Assembly (NCBI RefSeq): GCF_019357415.1
Contig: NZ_CP048410.1
Coordinates: 3,684,501-3,748,500, forward strand
Length of the DNA: 64,000 nucleotides
Direction: 5' to 3'
From: Gramella sp. MT6
GTDB taxonomy: Bacteria; Bacteroidota; Bacteroidia; Flavobacteriales; Flavobacteriaceae
This document shows positions 28,069-37,921 of the stretch, piece by piece (position 1 is the first letter of the stretch; the number at the start of each line of letters is the position of its first letter). The notes beneath the pieces were generated by a model. That model made no database searches. It saw only the letters and a list, made by a program, of their open reading frames with translations, and was not told the origin of the DNA. The position numbers were made by a program, and so were the translations under genes.

Positions 28069-28821
28069 CTAATTTTTAAAAAAGGCCTGAACCTTAGGAT
28101 CTTTATTTTGCACGAGTTCTTCAAAAGTTCCTTCAGCGTAATTTATTCCGTCCACCAGCAGGATAATCCGGTTAGAAATGACCCTGGCGCAATCCACATC
28201 ATGAGTTATAATAAGTGATGAGGTATTATAGGTTTCCTGAATGTTTCTCATTAGCTGGATTATCTCTTTGGAAGTGATCGGATCTAATCCAGTGGTTGGT
28301 TCGTCATAAAGAATAATGTTTGGTTTTAAGATAAGTGCCCTGGCCAGGGCCACTCGTCTTTGCATACCACCAGATAATTCTGAAGGCATTAGATCTATGG
28401 CATTTGCCAGACCTACATTTTCGAGGGCTTCAAGCACCAGGCCTTCAGTACTGCCATCCATATGAAGTTTCTTTTTATGCCTTCTTAATGGAAACTCCAG
28501 GTTCTCCCTTACGGTCATAGAGTCATACAGGGCACTCCCCTGAAACAGGAAACCTATCTCCGTTCTTAGCAGGTCCAGTTCAGCCCTACCCAAAGTACTG
28601 ATATCCCTGTCTTTGATCTTTATGCTACCACTGTCTGCCTGCATCAATCCCACCAAACATTTTATCATCACAGATTTTCCGGAACCAGATTTTCCCATGA
28701 CCACCAGGCTCTCTCCTTTGAAAAGCTTCAGGTTGAAACCATTCAAAACATTTTGGTCGCCAAAGGATTTTCTAAGATCCCTTATTTCAAGTATCGGTTC
28801 TATGTTTGTAGATGTCTCCAT
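28069..28821 (-). CDS. mlaF: MlaF-type ABC transporter ATPase
   Basis: 250 residues with all ABC motifs: Walker A G-K-S-G-S-G-K-S-V, Q-loop region in F-L-F-Q-G, signature L-S-G-G-M-Q-R-R, Walker B I-I-L-Y-D-E-P-T-T-G-L-D, switch His in I-I-T-H-D. The signature L-S-G-G-M is typical of the MlaF/Mkl branch. The start overlaps the permease stop by one base (TAATG), so expression is coupled. It powers the MlaE/MlaD lipid transporter. Confidence 0.92.
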   Translation of the reverse strand: METSTNIEPILEIRDLRKSFGDQNVLNGFNLKLFKGESLVVMGKSGSGKSVMIKCLVGLMQADSGSIKIKDRDISTLGRAELDLLRTEIGFLFQGSALYDSMTVRENLEFPLRRHKKKLHMDGSTEGLVLEALENVGLANAIDLMPSELSGGMQRRVALARALILKPNIILYDEPTTGLDPITSKEIIQLMRNIQETYNTSSLIITHDVDCARVISNRIILLVDGINYAEGTFEELVQNKDPKVQAFFKN

Positions 28822-29603
28822 TATCCATAGAATATGTCGGTTACAAAAACAGCGATAAAGTCTATCACAAACAATAGCATTGAAGTATAAACCACTGCGG
28901 CATTAGACGCTTCCCCTACTCCTACGGTCCCTTTGGAGCAATAATATCCTTTATAACATCCTACCAAACCTATGGCGAAGCCGAAGAAAAAGGATTTGAT
29001 AGTTGCCGGGATGATATCTGAGAATTTAAGCGCATGAAATACCTTGTTGAAATATAGAACAAAGGAAACCTCTCCTTTCAGGTTTTCGATAAGTGCAGAA
29101 CCTAGAACCGCAATTGCATCACCTATAATTATTAGTAGCGGTAACATTAATGTCGTAGCAAGGATTCGCGTAACCACAAGATACTTGAAAGGGTTAGTTC
29201 CAGAAACTTCCATGGCGTCGATCTGCTCGGTTACACGCATGGAACCAAGCTCTGCACCGATCCCTGAGCCTATCCTTCCGGCACAGATAAGGGCAATGAT
29301 CACAGGCCCAATTTCCCTTACGATAGATATACTTACCATAGAAGGCATCCATGATTCTGCTCCGAATTCCATGAGGGTTGGACGGGATTGCAGGGTAAAA
29401 ACCAAACCAAGTATAAACCCGGTTACGCCTACCAGTAGTAAAGACCGGTTCCCCATATTATAGCACTGTCTCAATAATTCTCTGAACTCAAAGGGTGGCT
29501 TGAAAACCTCCACGAAAAACCGGCCGGCGAAATAGGCCATATCTCCCGCTTCTGTAAAAAAACTTTTTACATTACCCCAAATATCTTCAGAATCCTGCAT
29601 CAT
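28821..29603 (-). CDS. mlaE: MlaE-type ABC transporter permease
   Basis: 260 residues with about five to six membrane helices and the MlaE family blocks E-I-G-P-V-I-I-A-L-I-C-A-G-R-I-G-S-G-I-G-A-E-L-G and M-R-V-T-E-Q-I-D-A-M-E. It is the first gene of the permease-ATPase-MCE operon. In Gram-negative bacteria the complex moves phospholipids between the inner and outer membranes. The periplasmic shuttle MlaC and the outer-membrane MlaA are not present here, as is common outside Proteobacteria. Confidence 0.92.
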   Translation of the reverse strand: MMQDSEDIWGNVKSFFTEAGDMAYFAGRFFVEVFKPPFEFRELLRQCYNMGNRSLLLVGVTGFILGLVFTLQSRPTLMEFGAESWMPSMVSISIVREIGPVIIALICAGRIGSGIGAELGSMRVTEQIDAMEVSGTNPFKYLVVTRILATTLMLPLLIIIGDAIAVLGSALIENLKGEVSFVLYFNKVFHALKFSDIIPATIKSFFFGFAIGLVGCYKGYYCSKGTVGVGEASNAAVVYTSMLLFVIDFIAVFVTDIFYG

Positions 29604-29788
29604 ATAAAGTTCTGAATTTCAATCTAATATACCTACGAAATAATTTTGGGAAAATGACTTTGATCAGATTTGTTTTGATGAGAAAGAAAATTAGCGGCTC
29701 ATAAGGGAATTTTATAAATATTGAATCTATAGTTTTTTTATCCCTAAAAGTTATACACCTCCTATACTCATAAATTCAAAAAAATTAA

Positions 29789-29796
29789 TAGTTTTG
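29789..29796 (+). promoter_or_regulatory. -7 element of the acyltransferase gene
   Basis: TAGTTTTG is an exact match to TAnnTTTG, 43 bases before the ATG at 29840. No TTG is seen at the ideal distance upstream, so this is a one-element call. Confidence 0.4.
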
Positions 29797-29839
29797 AGAT
29801 ATCAATAACCTACCCTACCAAAAGTCTAGCTTAAGGTAA

Positions 29840-30913
29840 ATGCTCAAAGAGATATTTTTTCCTCAAGACGGAAAACCTGAACATATTAAAAGTCTTGATG
29901 GTCTAAGAGGAATGGCGGTATTATTCGTTGTTCTGGCGCATGGAAGTGAAGTTACCGATAGAATTGATTTCATCCTGGATTTTACCTATTTAGGTCAACT
30001 TGGAGTTTTTATATTTTTTGTCCTTTCTGCTTATCTATTGGATATGCAAATTAGCAAAGCTCTAATAAATGGGCTTGGTAATATACAGTACTGGTGTAAC
30101 TATTTTTTACGTCGATTTTTGAGGATCTTCCCACTTTTCTTTATTTCTCTTATCGTTTACTATATATCATACCGCTTCGGGTTTGTTACCTTGAATATCA
30201 TAAAATATCCATCAGGTATACTGGAGCATTTGACCTTTCAGGAGGCAAAAGCTATGTATTGGTCTATTAGGGTCGAATTCCAATATTATTTTATTTCTCC
30301 CCTTATAGTGTATTTAGCATTTAAATTATTTCGTTGGAAAATAAACCACATTAAGGCATTTCTGGTATCAATTGTATTGATTTCTACACTATACTTTCAG
30401 CAGCTAGATTTTGAGTATTTCCGATTAGTGAATTATATACCATTTTTTATAATTGGGTCCTATTTGGGAATAATAGACCAATTAAGGTTCAGGCCGTATT
30501 CTTATGATCTGCTCATTCCAATAATCCTGGGATTGCTCATTACCGTTGATTCTATCTTCCCTTTACTAGTGGTGGACAGACATTACTTCAATATTAGTTT
30601 TTTAACCTATGCAATATTGATAGGTCTTTTAATGGTCCTCGTAAAAGATAGCAAGGGATTTTTTTCTAAAATATTCGAATGGAAGATCCTGCGATACATT
30701 GGGAATATCTCTTACAGTATTTATTTGTTCCACTGCCTTTTTATTTTTATCCTTCATGATTATAACCTCGGGAGCAAATATTACAACAGCATTGCATACC
30801 TGGCCTTAACCATTCTATTTTCCAGTCTAACTTATCTTTTGGTGGAATATCCATTATCCAGGGTAAGGCTTACCACAGCAAAAAAACTATCCCAGAAGAA
30901 CTTTAGCTCCTAA
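29840..30913 (+). CDS. Acyltransferase-3 family membrane protein (OafA type)
   Basis: 357 residues with about ten membrane helices and the acyltransferase-3 start S-L-D-G-L-R-G-M-A-V-L-F-V-V-L-A-H-G, where the His (residue 35) is the expected catalytic residue. It also has R-F-L-R-I-F-P-L-F after helix 2 and the closing E-Y-P-L-S-R. The family transfers acyl groups such as acetate to surface sugars or other envelope molecules, and the acceptor is unknown. AAGG lies seven bases before the start. No sugar-synthesis genes are adjacent. The coding sequence is noticeably AT-rich compared with the flanking genes, which could mean transfer. Confidence 0.85.
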   Translation: MLKEIFFPQDGKPEHIKSLDGLRGMAVLFVVLAHGSEVTDRIDFILDFTYLGQLGVFIFFVLSAYLLDMQISKALINGLGNIQYWCNYFLRRFLRIFPLFFISLIVYYISYRFGFVTLNIIKYPSGILEHLTFQEAKAMYWSIRVEFQYYFISPLIVYLAFKLFRWKINHIKAFLVSIVLISTLYFQQLDFEYFRLVNYIPFFIIGSYLGIIDQLRFRPYSYDLLIPIILGLLITVDSIFPLLVVDRHYFNISFLTYAILIGLLMVLVKDSKGFFSKIFEWKILRYIGNISYSIYLFHCLFIFILHDYNLGSKYYNSIAYLALTILFSSLTYLLVEYPLSRVRLTTAKKLSQKNFSS

Positions 30914-31116
30914 TTTCAAATTCTTCCCGAAATCCAAATTATCAGCATTCTAATAGAAATGGATGAATATTTTATCTACAAATAAAGCAACGTTTTAGTA
31001 ACCGTTTCAGTAAAATTCATAAAACTGAAAAAAAGAATTAAATTGACGATATTTCCTGAAGAATTAGCTAATTATCGGCACTAGGAATAAAAACCAGATC
31101 TCCTAAGCTCTAAATC

Positions 31117-34100
31117 GTGAAACCCGAACCTACTCAACATAGGAAAACCAGGCTTAAATTGCTCAAACGCATAGGTCTTATCCTGGCAGCGCTTTTGCTG
31201 GCCCCGACACTCCTGTTCACGATTGGCTGGTTTAACCGCGACCTGCTTATCGATCAATTGCAGGACTGGTATAAAAATAATAGCCGTGGGCAGTTAGAAA
31301 TCGGGCATGTAGACGCCACCTTTTTAAGCGGTTTCCCAAATGTTGGTTTTACCATTAACAACATTTATCAAAGCAGTTTCGATACGATCCTGGATAAACG
31401 TTCCTCGATCTCTATTAAGCAAGCCCAGGTAAGTATCGCTGCGACCGATCTTTTAAGCGGAAATCTTGAATTCAAAAATATTAAGATCGAAAATGCCGAG
31501 ATTCAAACCGAGGTTATTTCTAAAAAAACCATAGAGGAATATATTCGATTAAAAAATCAAAAACAAGCTAACCCTTCAACGGGTCTCGATCTGCCTGAAT
31601 GGTTATCTAAAAAAACAGATTTCAGGTTACGCGATATAAAATTTGTTTCCAAAGACAGTATGCTCCACAAGTATTTCAACGTGGAAGTGATTGATGCCTC
31701 CGGTAAGATTCAAATTAAGGATGAAAAAGTAAGTGGAAGGCTTCATTTCAAAGGAATTGTAAATGCCCTGGGATTCAATACCAGGAAAGGAAGTTACCTC
31801 AATAGTGCGATGGTTACCGGAAATCCTGAATTTCAGCTTGACCAGAATACCAATCTTCTAAATATTCCTGAATTCCTTCTGGAAATAGGAAGTCAAAGTT
31901 TTAAGACCCAGGCCGATTTCGATTTTAACGGAGCTAACAGCTATAACTTTTCTCTTCAGAATGATGAAACCAATTTTCAGGAACTGAAAAAACTTTTGCC
32001 TGAAAATATTTCTACGAAGCTTTCTGCTTATGAAATTTCAGAAGCTATCACTGCAGAGGTTCGATTAAAAGGTAAGTTTCTATATGGGGATATTCCATTT
32101 ATAGATGCCGACTTTTCCACAACAGGAAATACCGGAAGCATTAACGACAGTCTTAAACTGGATAATATCAATCTCAGCGGATACCTTACCAATACGCTTG
32201 AAAATGATAAGGACGAAGATTTTGAACCATCGCGTCGTGATATCAAAATTTATTTTGAAGATCTTAATGCAGACCTGGAAGACCTAAAAATTGAAGCCGG
32301 AGATTCGTATTTTCAATCTTCAGAAGAAGCTTTAAATTATGTAGATGCCAACCTTAAATTGTATGGCTCCAATGAGACCCTGGCCAGGATCATGCAAAAC
32401 AGCAATTTCAATTTCCTGGGTGGTACATTTGACCTTAATGCCAGGATCATCGGCGACATTCCCAGTGCCGGAGAAGTTTTTAATTCTGCTACCGGAAGAT
32501 TTACCCTGAGAAATACCCGCGTAATTCTGAATGAAAATAACCTGCAACTACCTGTACAGTTACTGGACATCAAACTGAATAACCAGAATTCGATACTAGA
32601 AAACCTTATAGTTAATTTACCGAATGAAGAGCAATTTGTCTTTAAAGGCACTATCAAAAATATCTCATCGCTTCTAGCCGATGAACCGGAAAAACCCGCA
32701 ACAGCAGATGTATTTCTAGAGTCTGATGCGCTGAACATAAATGAGCTAATTATCACAGCCAAGGAATTTATTCCACCGGCAGAAAGATCAAAGAATGATT
32801 TAAAGACCTTACATCAAACTTTTAATGCGATATACAGGAAATTCCAGCCGCGCTTCAGGCTGGATATTAATTCTGTAGAGTATAATAATAACAATTATGA
32901 AGTTCTGGAAGCCGATATTCAACTTATAGATCCGGAAACGGTTAGTTTCAGTAACCTGAGTTTTATCTTCCAGGATGCCTTTACCGAGCTTGAAGGAACT
33001 TTAAAGATCCCCAAACCCGATAATAATTTTGAAGAGCCTATTTTTTTAAATGTAGTTGCAAACTCTTCTGGTCCTTTAGAAATATTCCAGGATCTTTTTA
33101 ATATTCAGTTATTAGAAATTAATGCAGGCGAATATAATTTCTCCGGAAATGTTACCGGCAATGTTCAAAAAACCGAACAATTACTTGGTAATATCAACGG
33201 TGACCTGAAATTACTGAATGCTAGTTTCTACTATCCGAAAGCGGCGATAGACATCGAATTTGATTCACTTAAAGTGGCCGTACATAATGCTGGAATTGAA
33301 CTGGATAGGTTCGTAGTTGAAATTGATGAACATCAACCTTTTGCCCTTCGAGGCCGAATTGAAGATTTTCCAGGTTTCCTTCTGGACAGCATTCAAAGTA
33401 ACGGAAAGGTATTTGTGCGCCTGGATGCACCTTTGGTGGATATAGATGAGTGGTTAGAAACCATAAATTCAATGGACCTTGAAAAAGCAGATAAATCACT
33501 TAAAAAACGGGATCTGGCAGCTATTTTTACTGATATCTACAGGTTTGATCCCGAATTTGAACTAGTGGTAGACACTCTGAATTACAAAGATCTTAAGGCC
33601 GAAAATATTGCCGCAAAAGTATACTTTGAGAACGATTCAATCCTAAAACTCGAAGACCTGGAAATCCATTTTAGGGATTCCAAAGCAAAGATAAGGGGTG
33701 AGCTGGCAGCACAGGAAACCACGGCGTCAGTGGCCAATCAAAATCCCTTTAATTTTAAGTTTTCAGCAGAAGCATCGGGAAGGTCTAAAGATCTGAATGA
33801 TCTTTTACAAACGGTAAATTTCGATCTTAGATCTGGGAATTTTGAGTTCAGTGGAAGTTATAACGGGGAGGCCAGGGATCTTAAGATCATGAATTCAAAC
33901 GCCAGCGGAGATCTAATCCTTGGAAAGACCAGAGTAGATATCAAGGGTACTTCTATACAGGTCCCGGTAGACAGTCTCCACCTTTACATCAAAAATAACC
34001 TTGCTACCCTGGAACGCCTGGATATTAAACTGCCCGGTAAAAGCTCTATAGATATAACCGGCCAGATAGATAATTTCTCCAATTTCATCAATAACGAACA

Positions 34101-35064
34101 GGCGATAGATTCCCATAATTCTTCATTTAAGATTCGGTCTCCTTATCTACATAGCGAGGATATTAAAAAATTTGTTGGGGGTAACGGAAAGAAAAAGGAC
34201 AGTTCAAAATCCAGTCAATTCGAAATGAAAAACCTGAAGGAATTACTAAGCAACCTCAATAATTCCTATTTCCCTTCTGCCAGTTTTCAGATCGACACCC
34301 TCATTTATGATAATATTGCAGTTTCAGATTTCGCTTCAGAAATTGGCTTTAATGACAGCGGAGACCTGAGAATACACAATACTAGTTTAAAGTATTTTGA
34401 GGGGTCGGCTAAACTTATGTTTCAGGCAGGTCTTGAAACCTCCAAGAATTTGCCTGTTCGAATTCAGATGAATATCGAAGATCTCGCGATTGAAAAGTTA
34501 GTAAAGGACCTTGATTATTTCAAGGATGACGAACTGCGGAAAGCAGAAAAGATCAGTGGTGAAATGGATTTGAATTTCGATGTAAACGGAATCTTGGGTG
34601 AGCAGGGTAAACTGAAAATGAATTCCCTCAACGGAACTATGATGGTAAATATCACAGAACTGGCTCTTTATGATTATGAACCATTGGTAGAAAGCGTGGT
34701 GCTTTTGAAAGAAGAACGATTTGAAAAATTAGAATTCCAACCTATCAAACAAACCTTCGAGGTTATAGACGGTAAGATCATGGTGCCCAGAACGCAGATA
34801 CAATCTACCGCGATGCAATTATTCGTAGAAGGAGAACTCAAGCCTGGCGAATATTATAACCTCTGGATCTCTATTCCCTGGAATAATATTTTTAAGAGCA
34901 GGGACGGTCTTGAATTACCTGAGAAGGTCTCATTTGAAAAGTCGGGAGCCAAATTTTACCTACAGATCATCCAGGATAAAGAAAGCAAAAAGGAGCGAGA
35001 GCGAAAACTGAAAACAAAGTTCAGACTGGGCAACAGCAAACTGGAAAAGTCTAAAGAGAATTAA
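31117..35064 (+). CDS. AsmA-family giant envelope protein
   Basis: 1315 residues from a GTG start, with one N-terminal membrane helix (about 18-40) and then a long, beta-rich body of AsmA/TamB-like repeats (strand patterns such as S-G-N-L-E-F-K-N-I-K-I-E-N-A near the start and L-N-G-T-M-M-V-N-I-T near the end) and a basic C-terminal tail (K-E-R-E-R-K-L-K-T-K). AsmA-like proteins are thought to form hydrophobic bridges for phospholipid movement between membranes. It is encoded 2 kb from the Mla-type operon and may serve the same physiology. GTG is the only start fitting the signal-anchor position. Confidence 0.8.
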   Translation: MKPEPTQHRKTRLKLLKRIGLILAALLLAPTLLFTIGWFNRDLLIDQLQDWYKNNSRGQLEIGHVDATFLSGFPNVGFTINNIYQSSFDTILDKRSSISIKQAQVSIAATDLLSGNLEFKNIKIENAEIQTEVISKKTIEEYIRLKNQKQANPSTGLDLPEWLSKKTDFRLRDIKFVSKDSMLHKYFNVEVIDASGKIQIKDEKVSGRLHFKGIVNALGFNTRKGSYLNSAMVTGNPEFQLDQNTNLLNIPEFLLEIGSQSFKTQADFDFNGANSYNFSLQNDETNFQELKKLLPENISTKLSAYEISEAITAEVRLKGKFLYGDIPFIDADFSTTGNTGSINDSLKLDNINLSGYLTNTLENDKDEDFEPSRRDIKIYFEDLNADLEDLKIEAGDSYFQSSEEALNYVDANLKLYGSNETLARIMQNSNFNFLGGTFDLNARIIGDIPSAGEVFNSATGRFTLRNTRVILNENNLQLPVQLLDIKLNNQNSILENLIVNLPNEEQFVFKGTIKNISSLLADEPEKPATADVFLESDALNINELIITAKEFIPPAERSKNDLKTLHQTFNAIYRKFQPRFRLDINSVEYNNNNYEVLEADIQLIDPETVSFSNLSFIFQDAFTELEGTLKIPKPDNNFEEPIFLNVVANSSGPLEIFQDLFNIQLLEINAGEYNFSGNVTGNVQKTEQLLGNINGDLKLLNASFYYPKAAIDIEFDSLKVAVHNAGIELDRFVVEIDEHQPFALRGRIEDFPGFLLDSIQSNGKVFVRLDAPLVDIDEWLETINSMDLEKADKSLKKRDLAAIFTDIYRFDPEFELVVDTLNYKDLKAENIAAKVYFENDSILKLEDLEIHFRDSKAKIRGELAAQETTASVANQNPFNFKFSAEASGRSKDLNDLLQTVNFDLRSGNFEFSGSYNGEARDLKIMNSNASGDLILGKTRVDIKGTSIQVPVDSLHLYIKNNLATLERLDIKLPGKSSIDITGQIDNFSNFINNEQAIDSHNSSFKIRSPYLHSEDIKKFVGGNGKKKDSSKSSQFEMKNLKELLSNLNNSYFPSASFQIDTLIYDNIAVSDFASEIGFNDSGDLRIHNTSLKYFEGSAKLMFQAGLETSKNLPVRIQMNIEDLAIEKLVKDLDYFKDDELRKAEKISGEMDLNFDVNGILGEQGKLKMNSLNGTMMVNITELALYDYEPLVESVVLLKEERFEKLEFQPIKQTFEVIDGKIMVPRTQIQSTAMQLFVEGELKPGEYYNLWISIPWNNIFKSRDGLELPEKVSFEKSGAKFYLQIIQDKESKKERERKLKTKFRLGNSKLEKSKEN

Positions 35065-35142
35065 TTAAATGGGGATTCCTAAGGTCTGAAAAGCGAAATT
35101 GAGCTCTCCTTTGCTTAAATTTATGGAAATCAAGATGATCCC

Positions 35143-35862
35143 ATGAGAAATTACATTTATTCCATAATAATAAGCTTATTGGCCCTAAGCTTTTTTCAAT
35201 GCAAAGGACAAACCGAAAAAAACAGCGAACAATATACGTACCAATCTGGCAGTTTAGACGGCACAGGTAAATTCTACAAAGGCCGGGAGATCTCTCATGT
35301 AATGGGATACCAGGGAATAAAATGGTTGGAGCGCCCGGAACGTGAAAAAGAAGAAAATACGAGCAGGCTTATTGAGAACCTGGATATCTCACCAGGAGAC
35401 AGCATCGCGGATATAGGCGCGGGCTCTGGCTATCACGTTTTTAAAATGGCTCCACTAGCCATGGAAGGTCTCATTTATGCCGTAGATATCCAACCGGAAA
35501 TGTTGCAGTCCATCCTTGAACGAAAGAAGGAATCGGGTTTGAACAATATTGAAATCGTAAAGGGATCAGAAAAGAGAGTAAATCTACCCGAAGACTCGGT
35601 AGATAAGATCCTTATGGTAGATGTGTATCACGAATTCAGTTACCCGGTAGAGATGCTGGAATCCATGCATAGAGCTTTACGTGAGGATGGCCAGATTTAT
35701 CTAATAGAATACCGCGGGGAGGACGATTCGATCCCCATCAAAGAACTTCACAAAATGACTGAAGAGCAGGCGGTAAAAGAATTTAAAGCAAACGGTTTTA
35801 AATTGAAGAAAAATATTGATAACCTACCCTGGCAGCATTGTTTGGTATTTGTAAAGGGGTGA
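35143..35862 (+). CDS. Exported SAM-methyltransferase-like lipoprotein
   Basis: 239 residues. The N-terminus looks like a lipoprotein signal (hydrophobic 5-18, then F-F-Q-C20-K-G). The rest is a class I methyltransferase fold: motif I A-D-I-G-A-G-S-G-Y-H (about residues 88-97), acidic end of strand 2 in Y-A-V-D-I-Q-P, and V-D-V-Y-H-E-F for the post-I/IV region. SAM is not expected outside the cytoplasm, so either the signal is not used, or the fold has another role. It follows the AsmA-like gene by 78 bases and may share its transcript. Confidence 0.75.
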   Translation: MRNYIYSIIISLLALSFFQCKGQTEKNSEQYTYQSGSLDGTGKFYKGREISHVMGYQGIKWLERPEREKEENTSRLIENLDISPGDSIADIGAGSGYHVFKMAPLAMEGLIYAVDIQPEMLQSILERKKESGLNNIEIVKGSEKRVNLPEDSVDKILMVDVYHEFSYPVEMLESMHRALREDGQIYLIEYRGEDDSIPIKELHKMTEEQAVKEFKANGFKLKKNIDNLPWQHCLVFVKG

Positions 35863-35883
35863 TCTTTTCTTAAGTTTCATACC

Positions 35884-36735
35884 TTACTCTTCACTCTGCT
35901 TCTCCCGTACCGGCATGACCATAAAGGGCACATTGGTATGATATACCAGTTGATTGATGACAGGTTTAAAAAGTATATTTTCGAAAAAACTATGCTTCTT
36001 ATGTACCATCATCATAAGATCTATGTTATTCTCTTTTTGAAAAGCCTCTACAGCCTCGGGAATATCATCACCTTCGGTAAGATGAAAAACAGGTTTACGA
36101 TCTTTCAGAAATTCAGATAGCTGTTTGCGGTGTTCCCGTTGTTTTTCGTCCAGGGTTTCGGTATAAACATTTAATATATGTAAACGTGCGGAGTGTAACC
36201 CGATATAATATTCCAGAAACCTGAGATCCTGGGGCCTTAAGATGTTATAGTCTGTTGCGAACAATATCTCTTCCGGCTTTTTATAGTGATATCCCGAAGG
36301 CACGGCCAGCACAGGACAATTCACTTTCTTGATGGTATACATGGTGTGCGTACCCAGAAAGATCTCTTTGGCACCGGTAGCACCCTGGGTTCCCATAATA
36401 ATGAGATCTATATTCTTCTCCTTTACCATGCTCCTAATCTTCCCTATAAGCAGGTTGAAATCTACTACCCACTTAAGATGGTGTTTCTGATTCTTGAATT
36501 CAGATTTGAGATCTGCTATAAGAGCCTTTATTTTTTCAGCCGCCGCATCCCTGGTGGCGTGGACAAGTTCCATAGAAGTAAAATTCTGAAAAGCTTTACC
36601 CGAATGATAGGAAGCCGGGGTGAAAGTATGCAGTAGATAAAAATTACAGTTCCTCTTCTCAAAAAACCTCAGCGCATATTTAATCGCATTTACCGAATTC
36701 TCTGAAAAATCTGTTGGTAGAAGAATATTTTTCAT
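35884..36735 (-). CDS. Universal stress protein, tandem UspA domains
   Basis: 283 residues, two UspA folds. Domain 1 has the classical nucleotide loop M-G-T-Q-G-A-T-G followed by G-T-H-T (G-x2-G-x9-G-T pattern), so it should bind ATP. Domain 2 (from about residue 150) lacks it (M-V-H-K-K-H-S-F-F). This is the second such gene in the window, but they are not close copies. It is convergent with the methyltransferase gene across a 21-base gap. Confidence 0.85.
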   Translation of the reverse strand: MKNILLPTDFSENSVNAIKYALRFFEKRNCNFYLLHTFTPASYHSGKAFQNFTSMELVHATRDAAAEKIKALIADLKSEFKNQKHHLKWVVDFNLLIGKIRSMVKEKNIDLIIMGTQGATGAKEIFLGTHTMYTIKKVNCPVLAVPSGYHYKKPEEILFATDYNILRPQDLRFLEYYIGLHSARLHILNVYTETLDEKQREHRKQLSEFLKDRKPVFHLTEGDDIPEAVEAFQKENNIDLMMMVHKKHSFFENILFKPVINQLVYHTNVPFMVMPVREKQSEE

Positions 36736-37061
36736 GACCTGTACTTTAAATTCTTTACAAAATACGATGGCTCATCCTTATAAAATATGACCTACATCAT
36801 AACCAGCTCATTTTAAGAATCATATAGACGTCAAGCTGCGATTTAATTCATTGTATTTACTTTAAAATTAAACGGCTATATCCGTGGAAAATGGAGGAGT
36901 TTTCCGACTAAATTTTTGAAGGGCTTAAATGAAGATCGGGTCGGGAATCTCCAAAATAAGAGTAGACTCAAATGATTGGTTAGATGATACCTGTCATATT
37001 ATTTAGCGGGTATTAGAAGTACCTTCAGGATTAATAATTATTGACTTAAAATATCATAGCC
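36736..37061. other. Divergent intergenic region, no gene seen
   Basis: 326 bases between the leftward UspA gene and tonB. No structure, repeat or clear promoter was recognised, although both genes must start transcription here. Confidence 0.5.
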
Positions 37062-37805
37062 ATGCAAGTCAAGAAAAATCCAAAAGCAGACCTAAGCCGT
37101 AACAGCTTAATATATTTCCAGATAGGATTGATCATCATTCTTTCAATCACTTATTTTGGAATTGAATGGAAGTTTACAGAACATTCTGATACTTTCAACT
37201 ATGAGGTCACTGTACCCGAATTCGATATGGAAGATATCCCGGTGACGGCGATAAAGGATGTACCTCCGCCTCCTCCACCTCCCCCACCCGTACCAGAAGT
37301 GATCGAAGTGGTCGCCGATGAACTGGAAGTAGAAGAAACCGAAATTAGATCTACAGAATCCAGCCAGGAACAAATGATCGAGAAGGTGATCGAAGTGGCC
37401 GAAATCAAAGAAGAAAAGTTAGAAGAAAAGGTAGAAGAAGTTCCCTTTGTGCTTATTGAAAATGTGCCTGTATATCCTGGTTGTGAGAACCAACCCGATA
37501 ATGCTTCTAAAAAGAAATGTATGTCGACCAAAATTGATGAATTGATACAAGATGAGTTCAATACGAATCTTGGTGCGGACCTAAACATGTACGGTATCAA
37601 TAGAATTTACGTAGTTTTCAGAATCAACGAGCATGGTGATGTAACTGGAATCCAAACCCGTGGCCCACATAAATTACTGGAAGCAGAGGCTGAGAGAGTT
37701 GTTAAAATGCTACCTAAAATGAGTCCGGGAAGGCAAAGAAACCGCCCCGTAAGCGTGGTCTATACTTTACCGATCATCTTCGAAGTAAGAGAAGAATCTT
37801 TATAA
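37062..37805 (+). CDS. TonB-like energy transducer
   Basis: 247 residues: a cytoplasmic basic start, one membrane helix (about 15-33), a proline run (eight to nine P at about residues 68-77) followed by an E/V/K-rich periplasmic spacer, and a C-terminal TonB domain (about 165-247) with the Y-G-I-N-R-I-Y-V-V-F-R-I-N core and the closing P-I-I-F-E-V. It also has Y-P-G-C-E-N-Q, a segment seen in many flavobacterial TonB proteins. It couples the proton-motive force to outer-membrane receptors. exbB/exbD and receptor genes are not adjacent. Confidence 0.9.
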   Translation: MQVKKNPKADLSRNSLIYFQIGLIIILSITYFGIEWKFTEHSDTFNYEVTVPEFDMEDIPVTAIKDVPPPPPPPPPVPEVIEVVADELEVEETEIRSTESSQEQMIEKVIEVAEIKEEKLEEKVEEVPFVLIENVPVYPGCENQPDNASKKKCMSTKIDELIQDEFNTNLGADLNMYGINRIYVVFRINEHGDVTGIQTRGPHKLLEAEAERVVKMLPKMSPGRQRNRPVSVVYTLPIIFEVREESL

Positions 37806-37921
37806 AACAGGCTTTCTAAAATAAAGCATTGTTGCAATGAAAAGGAAATAAAAAATCCTCAAAAAACAGAAATACAGGGTTAAATGGTTTTCTTTTCAGC
37901 AATAAATAGTAGTTTTATTTT

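Noticed and set aside
27066..28124. Longer MlaD reading starting at 28124
   Set aside because: It overlaps the ATPase gene by 56 bases and adds basic residues before a normal start. ATG 28064 directly follows the ATPase stop.
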